Assembly (NCBI GenBank): GCA_035624455.1
Contig: DASPRM010000166.1
Coordinates: 1 to 63,374 of the forward strand
Direction: 5' to 3'
DNA from: Terriglobales bacterium
GTDB taxonomy: Bacteria > Acidobacteriota > Terriglobia > Terriglobales > Acidobacteriaceae
DNA length: 63,374 nt
Position numbers and translations under genes: made by a program. Positions 1 to 7,882 of this stretch are shown one piece after another. The notes under the pieces were generated by a model. It was given only the letters and a program-made list of their open reading frames with translations. It had not been told where the DNA came from and made no database searches. Within the stretch, counting starts at the first letter, position 1, and each line of letters begins with the position of its first letter.

Positions 1-231
1 CAGTGCAGAATTACCTGAAGCCGGTTCAGTAGTCGACATCGGATAACGACCCTGACGTGCCCCTCTGGCTGTTCTTACTAGGGTGGGAAATCGAGGCGCA
101 GCTCCGAGGCAAATGCAAGTCGTACAGCATCTCACTACTGAATGCTGCCGCGAGCCCGGCGGGGCTTTCAGCTATTCGCCGCTGTGATGCCTGATTTCGA
201 CGGTAATCACGGTCCAGGCGTAGTCGCTTCA
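1..231. other. Left edge without a supported gene
   Basis: The first 231 bases hold no reading frame I can defend. A plus-strand frame runs from the edge to a TAA near base 46 and could be the last codons of a gene outside the window, but it is too short to identify. The longer minus-strand frame here overlaps the 3' end of the methyltransferase and has no family features. Confidence 0.4.
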
Positions 232-1254
232 TTACGAGGAGTCGTTTGGCTTGGTGCCAGTGATGACCCACACGTCGCGATACACATTCCTTGCCTTCAC
301 CAGCCGGAACCCGCAAGACTTGAGGGCGTGAACCATGTCGGCCCAGGTTGCTAAGGGGAAGGTAAATCCGACGAACTGTGCGATCAGGCGAGCCAAGGGC
401 CGAGTTCCGTCCTTGCTGAGATACCGATCCACGAGGACGAGGAGCCCATTTTCCGGAAGACGGTCGTACGAGTTCTCTAACAGCCGCTTCGAGACCGCGC
501 CGATATCACAGAACATGATGACGTCGAAGCCGGCAGGCAGCTGTTGGCGAATGTCTCCTACTCGCGTACTGATGCGCCTGGACAGTCTCGCACGCCGGAT
601 ATTTGCGGCAGCAATCTGGCAGACCGGAGCGATATCAAGAACACAGGCACGCAAATGCGGGTTTTTCTCAGCGAGTGCGATCGACATAACCCCCGAGCCT
701 CCGCCTACGTCGAGCACTGCCCGGCGCCTCGACAGATCCAAGTAGCCTGCCAGGGCCTCTGCGTCATAGCGGTGATAATGAAACAACATCTGCGTGAAGT
801 CTTCGGCCTGTCGCCGGTCCTCTTTCATGACTTCGATGTAGCTGGGCTCGTCCAGCCCCTTTATTGACTTGCAACTTCTGCCGGAAGTGAGCGCCTTTTC
901 CAGCACGGCCAGCGCCTCATAGGCCTCTACGCATTCCCTGGAGTACTGGCGGGTCCAGTAAATCGAACGCTCCTCAATGAAGTACTTCTTTGCGAAAGAC
1001 GTGTTCCAGTACACATCGTTGGTCTTGTGCAAAAGGCCGAGAGCTACCATTGAATTCAAGAAGGCGCGGTGGTAGACGTTGTGCAGGTTAAGAGCACGCG
1101 CGATGGCGCTGGCTTTCATGTGCTTCCTTCCGAGCAGTCGAAACAGTTGCAATCTCTCTGCAGCGACGACCAGGCGGGAAATAATGAACGCCGTTTCTAT
1201 GCCAATACCCGCGAGGACTTTCTTAGGGAATTTGTCCAGTGTTGGCTCATCCAT
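232..1254 (-). CDS. SAM-dependent O-methyltransferase (Methyltransf_2-like)
   Basis: This 340-residue protein is a class I methyltransferase of the acetylserotonin/hydroxyneurospore O-methyltransferase type. The N-terminal third is a helical, winged-helix dimerisation region. The Rossmann core carries the glycine-rich SAM loop VLDVGGGSGVMSIALAE, followed by the acidic strand end CVLDIAP and the GDIRQQLP segment; the tail FRLVKARNVYRDVWVITGTKP matches the usual last strands. The ATG at 1254 was chosen over an upstream GTG because a GGAGG lies seven bases before it. The gene stands alone, so its substrate (a small aromatic or isoprenoid hydroxyl is typical of the family) cannot be inferred. A CRP-like palindrome lies 55 bases upstream of the start. 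Confidence 0.85.
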   Translation of the reverse strand: MDEPTLDKFPKKVLAGIGIETAFIISRLVVAAERLQLFRLLGRKHMKASAIARALNLHNVYHRAFLNSMVALGLLHKTNDVYWNTSFAKKYFIEERSIYWTRQYSRECVEAYEALAVLEKALTSGRSCKSIKGLDEPSYIEVMKEDRRQAEDFTQMLFHYHRYDAEALAGYLDLSRRRAVLDVGGGSGVMSIALAEKNPHLRACVLDIAPVCQIAAANIRRARLSRRISTRVGDIRQQLPAGFDVIMFCDIGAVSKRLLENSYDRLPENGLLVLVDRYLSKDGTRPLARLIAQFVGFTFPLATWADMVHALKSCGFRLVKARNVYRDVWVITGTKPNDSS

Positions 1255-1578
1255 CTGAGAGCCTCCGTTTCGGCTCCAGCAAGGATGAGCGCGGCGTCCC
1301 GAATGTGCTGTGAGGAGGGTCACGATAATGGTTTGATGATTGTCCGACCCTGAAGTCGACCCGTAGATGTTCTAATCAGAATGTTGTTGAAGGTTCATTT
1401 CCGGGCCGCTGAATGTTGAACCGCGAGTGCTGAAGGCGTGCGCCGGGCTCCAAAGCACTTTCCCCTTTTGGGCTCCTTCCGTCCGCCGAACGCACGGGCA
1501 ATTTTCACAATCGAATATAAGCTTCACTTCCGATTCAAGCTGTTATTGTCAATGTCGATGTTGAATTAGGAAGTGCGC
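1255..1578. other. Divergent intergenic region
   Basis: This 324-base region separates the divergent methyltransferase and small membrane ORF. It contains the GGAGG ribosome binding site of the methyltransferase (1262-1266) and a CRP-like palindrome at 1309-1324. A TATAAG at about 1526 could be a -10 box for the rightward gene, but I see no convincing -35. No conserved reading frame is visible. Confidence 0.5.
1309..1324. promoter_or_regulatory. CRP/FNR-like palindrome upstream of methyltransferase
   Basis: TGTGAGGAGGGTCACG matches the CRP-family pattern TGTGA-N6-TCACA at nine of ten positions and is centred about 62 bases upstream of the methyltransferase start. It overlaps the longer GTG-started version of that frame, which is another reason to prefer the shorter start. 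Confidence 0.4.
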
Positions 1579-1860
1579 ATGGCTACCCAGAGCAGTAGCT
1601 CAGGTATTGGAGCATCATCTAAGGCGCGCGCCAAGATTCTGATGATGCCTCACCTGGAGCCCTATTGCACTTCGCCCAAGCCGCCTGCCGGTCTCTGGAT
1701 TTCGCGCTGGCGCAGAAACTCGCGCCGGCCATTTGCATGCATAGCAACTCGCCGGCTCAAGCAGCGAGCTCGCGCGCTCTGGAAGACGGCGCTGATCACC
1801 ATGATTTTCTGGCTAGCGCTCTCCTGGCTGGCGGTACGAGTACTGTTGGGCGGTTTGTAA
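1579..1860 (+). CDS. Small hypothetical membrane protein
   Basis: I do not recognise this 93-residue protein. It has a polar, arginine-rich body and one hydrophobic segment at the extreme C-terminus (about residues 70-91), which suggests a tail-anchored or single-span inner membrane protein. The ATG at 1579 follows an AGGA; a GTG two codons earlier is the alternative. A clear intrinsic terminator begins 50 bases after the stop, which is the main reason to accept the gene. A minus-strand frame of 135 residues overlaps it but has no start signal or recognisable features. Confidence 0.45.
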   Translation: MATQSSSSGIGASSKARAKILMMPHLEPYCTSPKPPAGLWISRWRRNSRRPFACIATRRLKQRARALWKTALITMIFWLALSWLAVRVLLGGL

Positions 1861-1910
1861 CAGGGCAGGGCTCGCAATCGAGTGTAACCTCCTGATGATG
1901 TCCTGACTTC

Positions 1911-1943
1911 CGGCGGTGGACTCACCCACCGCCGCTTTTTGTT
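1911..1943 (+). terminator. Rho-independent terminator
   Basis: A perfect nine-base stem (CGGCGGTGG with CCACCGCCG), a six-base loop and a following CTTTTTGTTT tract make a textbook intrinsic terminator for the small ORF ending at 1860. Confidence 0.85.
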
Positions 1944-2111
1944 TGAGCTCACTTTGCCGCTGCCTCGCCCCCAACGGGATCCCTCTAGTAGCCGCAATCC
2001 TGTTGAAACTCTCATCATCTGAGCTCCAAACTGCTGCCTTATCTTGTCAAGAACTTCATCAGTCCCCATGTCCTAGATCACCGAGCTGATGAACAATTCA
2101 TCACCCTGAAA

Positions 2112-2127
2112 AGTGAGCATTATCACA
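2112..2127. promoter_or_regulatory. CRP/FNR-like palindrome upstream of the cytochrome operon
   Basis: AGTGAGCATTATCACA matches TGTGA-N6-TCACA at nine of ten positions. It lies 145 bases before the cytochrome c start, in the only sizeable gap ahead of the redox/two-component operon. Confidence 0.45.
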
Positions 2128-2271
2128 GCCCTGCCTCTCCATCTCATAGAAACTCCTACTCGAGAGCGCACTGTGCACCGGTCCGAACTCCAGGCCCCAT
2201 CAGCATGAGTCAGGCGCCGGCGGCCCAGGCCATCTTGATTTGGCCCGTCATACCAGAAGGAGAGCATTCCT

Positions 2272-2580
2272 ATGAAATTCGCAAAGCTCACGATCGCGAT
2301 TCTGGCGATCGCGTTGGCCCTGTTCCTCATCTTGCCCAACCTGTCTTGGGCGGAAGATGGCGCCGCCGTATACAAGGCGAAATGTGCTGCCTGCCATGGC
2401 CCAGCCGGGGAAGGTAAAGTCGGACCGGCAATAAAAGGCACTAAACTCACCGACCAACAAATCGTGGACCTGCTCACAAAGGGGGAAGCAGGCAAGAAGG
2501 CCCCCCATGCCAAAGCAGTTAATGGCCTTACCGAAGATCAGGCGAAAGCGGCTGCCAGCTTCGTTAAGGACCTGAAGTAA
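2272..2580 (+). CDS. Exported mono-heme c-type cytochrome
   Basis: This 102-residue protein starts with a signal peptide (hydrophobic residues 6-24, cleavage likely after SWA at 27) and carries one heme-c motif, C38-A-A-C41-H42, in the context AAVYKAKCAACHGPAGEGKVGP typical of small class I cytochromes. It should be a periplasmic electron carrier. There is no methionine after residue 1, so the usual methionine axial ligand is absent; H79 in GKKAPHAK sits about where that ligand is expected and could give bis-histidine coordination. A strong ribosome binding site precedes the ATG. It is the first gene of the redox operon and may exchange electrons with the ferredoxin/NrfD pair or load the heme sensor kinase downstream. 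Confidence 0.88.
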   Translation: MKFAKLTIAILAIALALFLILPNLSWAEDGAAVYKAKCAACHGPAGEGKVGPAIKGTKLTDQQIVDLLTKGEAGKKAPHAKAVNGLTEDQAKAAASFVKDLK

Positions 2581-2888
2581 CCACCGCAACCGGCCCTCGG
2601 CCGGCTGCGGTTGGAACCGGGGTATGCAGTGATGATCACCGCCGATTTGCGCGCGGTTCATCCAGCTAGCCTGGCAGTCTCGCCGACCTTCGACGGTCTC
2701 CGGGCTCTGGTTCTTGGGACAAAAGTATTTATCGCCGGGCCTCGACCCTTCCCCCGGAGGCCCGGGGATTTTCCTTACTGCACTTTGGTTCTCCCACTGA
2801 GTGGTTTTACCTCTTCCACGATTGCGGCTTTCGAATCCGCTTCTACGCGCGCCGTGCGTCGCGTTCCCGTTTTTTTGGAGAGATCTGT
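2581..2888 (+). other. Intergenic region with hairpins between cytochrome and ferredoxin subunit
   Basis: This 308-base gap contains a strong hairpin at 2584-2610 immediately after the cytochrome stop and a GC-rich stretch around 2740-2770. The GGAGAG ribosome binding site of the next gene is at 2877-2882. The frame upstream of that gene is open but encodes no hydrophobic or twin-arginine signal, so I do not extend the gene into it. Confidence 0.5.
2584..2610 (+). terminator. Strong hairpin after cytochrome gene (attenuator or mRNA stabiliser)
   Basis: CCGCAACCGGCC and GGCCGGCTGCGG form a 12-base stem with one A/C mismatch and a three-base loop. There is no T tract, so it may act as a 3' stabiliser that separates a highly expressed cytochrome message from the rest of the operon rather than as a full terminator. 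Confidence 0.5.
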
Positions 2889-3671
2889 ATGAGCAAGGCA
2901 CTTCTTTATGACGCCACCCTGTGTATCGGGTGCAAACAGTGCGAGGCCGCCTGCGCTGAGCACAACAAGCTGCGCTACGACGACGGTGTCGCCTCAGAAG
3001 CCCGCCAGTCCGAGCACAAATTCACAGTGGTGCTCACAAAGAATGACAAATTTATGCGCCGCCTGTGCATGAATTGTCAGGATCCGGCTTGCGCCTCCGT
3101 TTGTCCCGTTGGCGCTTTGCGCAAGACCTCCGGTGGTCCAGTGACCTACGAAGCCAGCCGCTGCATGGGATGCCGCTATTGCATGGTCGCCTGCCCCTTC
3201 GGCGTTCCTAAGTACGAGTGGAATTCCATCAATCCCAAGGTTCAGAAGTGCACCATGTGCAGTGATCGCGTCCTGGCTGGACTGCAGACCAGCTGCGCCG
3301 AAGCCTGTCCGACGGGGGCCACCAAATTCGGCGACCGCGAACAACTCATCGCCGAGGCCCGCAAACGGATCCAGGACAACCCCGGCAATTACCTCAACCA
3401 CATCTATGGGCTGGACGAAGTCGGCGGTACCTCGGTTCTTCTACTTTCCAGTGTGCCTTTCGAGGAATTCGGCTATCGGACCGATTTCCCGCGTGATCCG
3501 CTGCCACTTCGCACTTACCAGGTGCTCTCCCGCATTCCCGACTTCGTACCGTTGGGCGGCATTTTGCTTGGTGGCGTCTGGTGGATCACGCATCGTCGCG
3601 AAGAAGTAGCCGCCGCCGAAAGGCAAGACCGTGAGAAGCCATCATCCGCTCGAAAGGAGAGCGCTCAGTGA
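2889..3671 (+). CDS. Four-cluster ferredoxin subunit (HybA/DmsB/HmcB type)
   Basis: This 260-residue electron-transfer subunit has sixteen cysteines in four groups: C12/15/18/22, C60/63/68/72, C92/95/98/102 and C121/124/136/140, the pattern of the DmsB/HybA/NrfC family that relays electrons between a catalytic subunit and a quinone-linked membrane partner. A hydrophobic segment near residues 216-234 (VPLGGILLGGVWW) resembles the C-terminal anchor of HybA. Unlike HybA, no Tat or Sec signal precedes the first cluster, so the iron-sulfur domain may face the cytoplasm. The stop overlaps the start of the NrfD-like gene, so the two are translationally coupled. No catalytic molybdenum or nickel-iron subunit is present nearby. 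Confidence 0.9.
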   Translation: MSKALLYDATLCIGCKQCEAACAEHNKLRYDDGVASEARQSEHKFTVVLTKNDKFMRRLCMNCQDPACASVCPVGALRKTSGGPVTYEASRCMGCRYCMVACPFGVPKYEWNSINPKVQKCTMCSDRVLAGLQTSCAEACPTGATKFGDREQLIAEARKRIQDNPGNYLNHIYGLDEVGGTSVLLLSSVPFEEFGYRTDFPRDPLPLRTYQVLSRIPDFVPLGGILLGGVWWITHRREEVAAAERQDREKPSSARKESAQ

Positions 3672-4840
3672 AGTTCAAGATTACCTTTTGGAAAATCGTA
3701 TTCGTTGCGCTCATGCTGGCGGGCGCCTATGCCACTCTCATCCGCTTCACTCGCGGACTAGGCCCGTCAACCAATCTCAGTGACCAGTTTCCCTGGGGCA
3801 TATGGATTGGCTTCGACGTCCTCTGTGGCGTGATGCTGGCCGCCGGCGGTTTCACCTTAACCGCCGCCGTGCATATCCTTCACATCAAGCGTCTTCATCC
3901 CATCGTCCGGCCCACAATTCTTACCGCATTCCTCGGATATGTTCTCGTCTGCGTAGCGCTGCTGTTTGATCTGGGCCGCCCCTACAACATCTGGCATCCG
4001 CTCATCATGCGCAACCCCCACTCCGTGATGTTCGAGGTCGCCTACTGCGTCATGCTGTACACCACGGTTCTCACACTCGAATTCTCACCCATCGTCCTCG
4101 AGCGCCTGGGGTGGCAGAAGCCGCTCAAGATTATTCGCACAGCCCTGATCCCACTGGTGATCTTTGGCGTCATCCTCTCGACGTTGCACCAGTCATCACT
4201 CGGCACCCTCTACCTCATCATGCCCACTAAGCTTCATCTTTTCTGGTACAGCCCGCTGCTGCCCGTCTTCTTCTTCCTCTCCGCGATCGCGGTCGGGCTA
4301 GCCATGACCATCTTCGAATCCTCCATGAGCTCGAAACATTTCGGTCGTGAGCTGGAACTGCCCATCCTGCAGGAATTGGGACGCGTGCTCCTGGTGGTGC
4401 TAACTGTATACGGCATCCTGCGCTTCGAGGATCTGCTCCATCGCGGCGTTCTCAAACTGCTTTTGACCTCCGGTTATGAACGCAATCTCTTCCTGCTGGA
4501 AATCGGCCTCAGCGTGGTCGTTCCTGTCATCCTGCTTGTCTTTAAGAACATCCGCAACTCCGCAGGTGGGCTTTACTTGACCGCCGTTCTTGTTGTCCTC
4601 GGATTCATTACCAACCGCCTCAATGTCAGCATCACCGGCATGGAAACTGCCGCCGGCTTGCATTACATCCCCAAGTGGACGGAGGTGGCTATCACTGGCG
4701 CCATCATTGCCGCAGGATTTTTTCTGTTTGCGATGGCCGTGAAGTACTTACCCATCTTCTCCGAGCACCAGACTGCGGAAAGGCCGTCCGAAGTGCCGGT
4801 GCTGGTGAAAGCAACGGTCTTGAGCCATGCCGGAGACTGA
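3668..4840 (+). CDS. NrfD/HybB-family quinone-interacting membrane subunit
   Basis: This 390-residue polytopic protein has about ten hydrophobic helices and resembles HybB/NrfD/PsrC, which couple quinone chemistry in the membrane to a ferredoxin subunit. The segment GPSTNLSDQFPWGIWIGFDVLCGVM in the first loop and the LGRPYNIWHPL motif are typical of the HybB branch. Translation begins at a GTG whose last two bases overlap the TGA of the ferredoxin gene. With that gene it should form a membrane module that oxidises or reduces quinone. The 3' end overlaps the sensor kinase start by 14 bases, so module and sensor are likely made together. Confidence 0.9.
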   Translation: MKFKITFWKIVFVALMLAGAYATLIRFTRGLGPSTNLSDQFPWGIWIGFDVLCGVMLAAGGFTLTAAVHILHIKRLHPIVRPTILTAFLGYVLVCVALLFDLGRPYNIWHPLIMRNPHSVMFEVAYCVMLYTTVLTLEFSPIVLERLGWQKPLKIIRTALIPLVIFGVILSTLHQSSLGTLYLIMPTKLHLFWYSPLLPVFFFLSAIAVGLAMTIFESSMSSKHFGRELELPILQELGRVLLVVLTVYGILRFEDLLHRGVLKLLLTSGYERNLFLLEIGLSVVVPVILLVFKNIRNSAGGLYLTAVLVVLGFITNRLNVSITGMETAAGLHYIPKWTEVAITGAIIAAGFFLFAMAVKYLPIFSEHQTAERPSEVPVLVKATVLSHAGD

Positions 4841-6518
4841 TCAACTCGATGCTGCCGAATCATATGCTGCGCCATCGCACCTCTGGCGTTTCCGTCGCCT
4901 GAGCCGCAGCCTCAGCACTAAGCTGATTGTCCTGTTGCTCGCGGCCATGATCGTCACCTTCGCTCTCCTCGGCTACGTCAACATCCGCCTCCACCGCCGT
5001 CATCTGGAAAGCGCTACTCTCGCCGCTGCTGAACGCATGAGCGACACAATGAAGCGCAGCGCCTCCTATCACATGATGCGCAACGACCGCCAGGCATTGT
5101 ACGAGCTCATCAATACGATCGCGCGCGAGCCTGGAATCCTTCGCATTCGCATCATCAATGAAACCGGCAACATCAGTTTTTCCAGCGATACCAGCGAAGT
5201 TGGGAACCGGGTCAATACCCAGGCCGAAGCCTGCACCGGTTGCCATGCCCAGGCGCAGCCACTCACACGTCTGAATCGGCCTGATCGTTTTCGCATCTAC
5301 CGCGCCGATGGTTCCAGGATTCTTGGAATCATCACCCCGATTGAAAACGCTCCCGCGTGTAGCAACGCCCAATGCCACGCCCATCCCGAGAGCCAGAAGA
5401 TTCTGGGAGTGCTCGACACCAACCTGTCGCTCGCGCGCGCGGACTCTGCTCTCGCCGAAAGCACACGCCAGATGCTCGCTTACACGGCATTCGCCGTGCT
5501 ATTCATCGCAGCCCTTACCGCTTTATTCGTGTGGCGCGTACTTGCTCGGCCAGTAAAAGCCCTGACCTCCGGTACGGAGAAGCTGGCCGAGGGTGAACTG
5601 GGATACCAAATCGCTATCGATTCCTCTGACGAACTGGGGGATCTGGCCCGCTCGTTCAACGACATGAGCCTACAACTGCGTTCCGCCCACGAAGAGATTA
5701 CCTCCTGGGCACGCACTCTGGAAGAGCGTGTCGCTGACAAAACCCGCGAGCTCAAGAATGCCCACGAGCAGATCCTGCACGCGGAGAAAATGGCGTCTCT
5801 CGGCAAGATGGCTGCCGTTCTGGCGCACGAGATCAACAATCCCCTCTCCGGCATTCTCACCTACGCCAAGCTGCTCCGGCGCTGGATCGACCGCGTCCAA
5901 ATTGAAGAGAGCCGCCACAAAGAAATCCAAGAATGCCTTAGCCTGATCGAGAGCGAAAGTCGCCGCTGCGGAGACTTGGTGAAGAATCTGCTTACCTTTT
6001 CCCGCACCGCGCCGCTTAACATCGCGCAGGGCAATCTGAATTCCGTTGTCGAGCGCGCCCTGAAACTGGTTCAGCATCAGCTCGACATGGCGGGCATTCA
6101 ACTTCAGACCGATCTGGCTGAAGATCTTCCTACAATCGCTTGCGATCAGGCGCAGATCGAGCAGGTCCTCCTGGCTTTGATCATGAACGCGCACGACGCC
6201 ATGCCGCGGGGCGGCAATCTGTGGGTGCGCACCCGCTACTTGCCGCAAAGCCAGCAGGTGGAGATTCAGGTGCGTGACGATGGCGTTGGAATTCCCAAGG
6301 ATTTGCTTCCGCAACTCTTCGAACCGTTTTTCACCACTAAGGAAACTGGTAAGAGCGTAGGTCTCGGGCTCGCTATCAGTCACAGCATTATCGAGCGCCA
6401 TCATGGTGTGATCGAAGTGGAGTCCGAACCCGGGAAAGGAACTACTTTCTACATTTTCATGCCGGCAGATGCCAAAGCTGCATCGCCTAGCTCTGCCCTG
6501 GCAGCCACATCGAGGTAA
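4827..6518 (+). CDS. Membrane sensor histidine kinase with two c-type heme motifs
   Basis: The 563-residue protein has two membrane segments (about 31-51 and 217-239) bracketing a periplasmic domain of roughly 165 residues. That domain contains two heme-c attachment motifs, C136-T-G-C139-H140 and C178-x4-C183-H184, so the sensor probably binds covalent heme and responds to redox state or a gaseous ligand. A HAMP domain (about 236-290) and a coiled coil lead to HisKA, with the phospho-acceptor H334 in VLAHEINNPLSG, and a HATPase domain with DDGVGIPKDLLPQLFEPFFTT and GLGLAI. It overlaps the NrfD-like gene and is followed five bases later by its response regulator. The ligand is unknown. Confidence 0.92.
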   Translation: MPETDQLDAAESYAAPSHLWRFRRLSRSLSTKLIVLLLAAMIVTFALLGYVNIRLHRRHLESATLAAAERMSDTMKRSASYHMMRNDRQALYELINTIAREPGILRIRIINETGNISFSSDTSEVGNRVNTQAEACTGCHAQAQPLTRLNRPDRFRIYRADGSRILGIITPIENAPACSNAQCHAHPESQKILGVLDTNLSLARADSALAESTRQMLAYTAFAVLFIAALTALFVWRVLARPVKALTSGTEKLAEGELGYQIAIDSSDELGDLARSFNDMSLQLRSAHEEITSWARTLEERVADKTRELKNAHEQILHAEKMASLGKMAAVLAHEINNPLSGILTYAKLLRRWIDRVQIEESRHKEIQECLSLIESESRRCGDLVKNLLTFSRTAPLNIAQGNLNSVVERALKLVQHQLDMAGIQLQTDLAEDLPTIACDQAQIEQVLLALIMNAHDAMPRGGNLWVRTRYLPQSQQVEIQVRDDGVGIPKDLLPQLFEPFFTTKETGKSVGLGLAISHSIIERHHGVIEVESEPGKGTTFYIFMPADAKAASPSSALAATSR

Positions 6519-6523
6519 CTGCA

Positions 6524-7882
6524 ATGGAAGGCAAAGGGAAAATTCTGATCGTTGACGACGAACTCAGCGTACGTGACTCGCTTAACAAATGGTTCCGCGA
6601 AGAAGGCTACGAAGTCGGAACCGCCGAGAACGCCAGCGAAGCTCTCTCCCGCATGGCGGAACAATCCTGGGACGTATCGCTGGTGGACATCAAAATGCGC
6701 GGCACCGACGGCATCGAGCTGCAGCGCCGCATGCACGAAATCGATCCCGAACTGATCTGCATCATCATGACCGGCTACGCTTCCGTCGAAACTGCGGTCG
6801 CCGCTCTTAAGAATGGCGCTTATGATTACGTCACTAAACCGCTCGATCCGGACGAGATCGCTCACACCGTAGCCAAAGCTCTCTCCCACCGTCGCACCCA
6901 GGAGGAGAATGTTCGCTTGCGGGAGGTAGTCGCTGAAACCGCCATTCCTTCTGACCTGGTTGGACAGAGCGCGGCCATGAAGCGCGTATTCGAGGCCATT
7001 GAGACTGTGGCGCCCACCGACGTCACCGTGCTCATTAACGGCGAAAGCGGCACGGGCAAGGAACTGGTTGCTCGAGCCATCCATGCTGCCAGCCCGCGCC
7101 GCTTTCACCCGCTCGTCGTGCTCCACTGCGGTGCGCTGACAGAAACTCTGCTGGAAAGCGAGCTGTTTGGGCATGAGAAAGGAGCCTTCACCGGCGCCCA
7201 GTATCGCAAGAAAGGCAAGTTTGAGATCGCCGAGGGCGGTACGATTTTTCTCGACGAAATCGGCGACATCAGCTTAAAAACCCAAACTGATCTCCTGCGC
7301 GTACTGCAGGAACGCGAGATCGTACGGGTGGGGGGGAATCAGCCCATCCATGTCGATTTCCGCTGTGTTGCCGCAACTAACAAGAAGCTTGAAGACCTGA
7401 TCGACGAAGGAAAATTCCGGCCCGACCTCTTCTATCGCTTGAACGTGTTTCGCATCGAGCTGCCTCCGCTTCGTGATCGTAAGGAAGATATTCCGCTGCT
7501 GGTAAATCACTTCACCAAGAAGTTCTCATTACAGATGAACAAACGAATCAACCGCGTAGCACCCCCGGCGATGGATCTGCTGCAGCAATACGAATGGCCC
7601 GGCAACGTCCGTGAACTCGAAAATGCGGTTGAACGCGCTATGGTCGTTGCGCAGGAGCCCGAACTACGCGAGCAGGACTTCATCCTCCATTCCAAAACCG
7701 CACCCGAGCCCCCGGAGGCGAAGACGTTGGAGGCTATGGAGCGGATCCACATATTGCGTGTTTTGGAAGAGTGCGGCTGGAACCAGACGCGCACTGCCGA
7801 AGTGCTCAACATCGACCGCGTTACCTTGCACAACAAACTCAAGAAGTATGGATGGAGCCGCGGTGCTCTCGTTGAAAAATAA
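6524..7882 (+). CDS. NtrC-family sigma-54-dependent response regulator
   Basis: The 452-residue regulator contains a receiver domain with phospho-acceptor D55 (VSLVDIKMRGTDG), an AAA+ domain with Walker A GESGTGKE and the sigma-54 contacting loop GAFTGAQ, Walker B GTIFLDEIGD, and a Fis-type helix-turn-helix at the C-terminus (NQTRTAEVLNIDRVTLHNKLKKYG). It should activate sigma-54 promoters when phosphorylated by the adjacent heme kinase. GAGG eight bases upstream supports the ATG. Its targets are not evident: no convincing -24/-12 promoter was found by eye in the nearby intergenic regions. Confidence 0.95.
   Translation: MEGKGKILIVDDELSVRDSLNKWFREEGYEVGTAENASEALSRMAEQSWDVSLVDIKMRGTDGIELQRRMHEIDPELICIIMTGYASVETAVAALKNGAYDYVTKPLDPDEIAHTVAKALSHRRTQEENVRLREVVAETAIPSDLVGQSAAMKRVFEAIETVAPTDVTVLINGESGTGKELVARAIHAASPRRFHPLVVLHCGALTETLLESELFGHEKGAFTGAQYRKKGKFEIAEGGTIFLDEIGDISLKTQTDLLRVLQEREIVRVGGNQPIHVDFRCVAATNKKLEDLIDEGKFRPDLFYRLNVFRIELPPLRDRKEDIPLLVNHFTKKFSLQMNKRINRVAPPAMDLLQQYEWPGNVRELENAVERAMVVAQEPELREQDFILHSKTAPEPPEAKTLEAMERIHILRVLEECGWNQTRTAEVLNIDRVTLHNKLKKYGWSRGALVEK

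Larger units (their letters stand above)
1861..2271. other. Intergenic region: terminator and upstream region of the respiratory operon
   Basis: The region holds the intrinsic terminator at 1911-1943, a CRP-like palindrome at 2112-2127 and the strong AGAAGGAGAG ribosome binding site just before 2272. No sigma-54 type -24/-12 element is apparent although an NtrC-type regulator is encoded downstream. Overlapping frames on the minus strand are not supported. Confidence 0.5.

Noticed and set aside
1662-2069. Minus-strand ORF of 135 residues overlapping the small membrane ORF and terminator
   Set aside because: It runs through the clear terminator at 1911-1943, has no ribosome binding site or recognisable sequence, and is arginine/serine-rich as expected from an antisense frame.
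5670-6524. Minus-strand ORF of 284 residues antisense to the histidine kinase
   Set aside because: The plus-strand kinase has unmistakable motifs over the whole range; the antisense frame is open because of GC-rich third positions.
6449-7174. Minus-strand ORF of 241 residues antisense to the kinase/regulator junction
   Set aside because: It spans two confirmed genes and shows no family motif.
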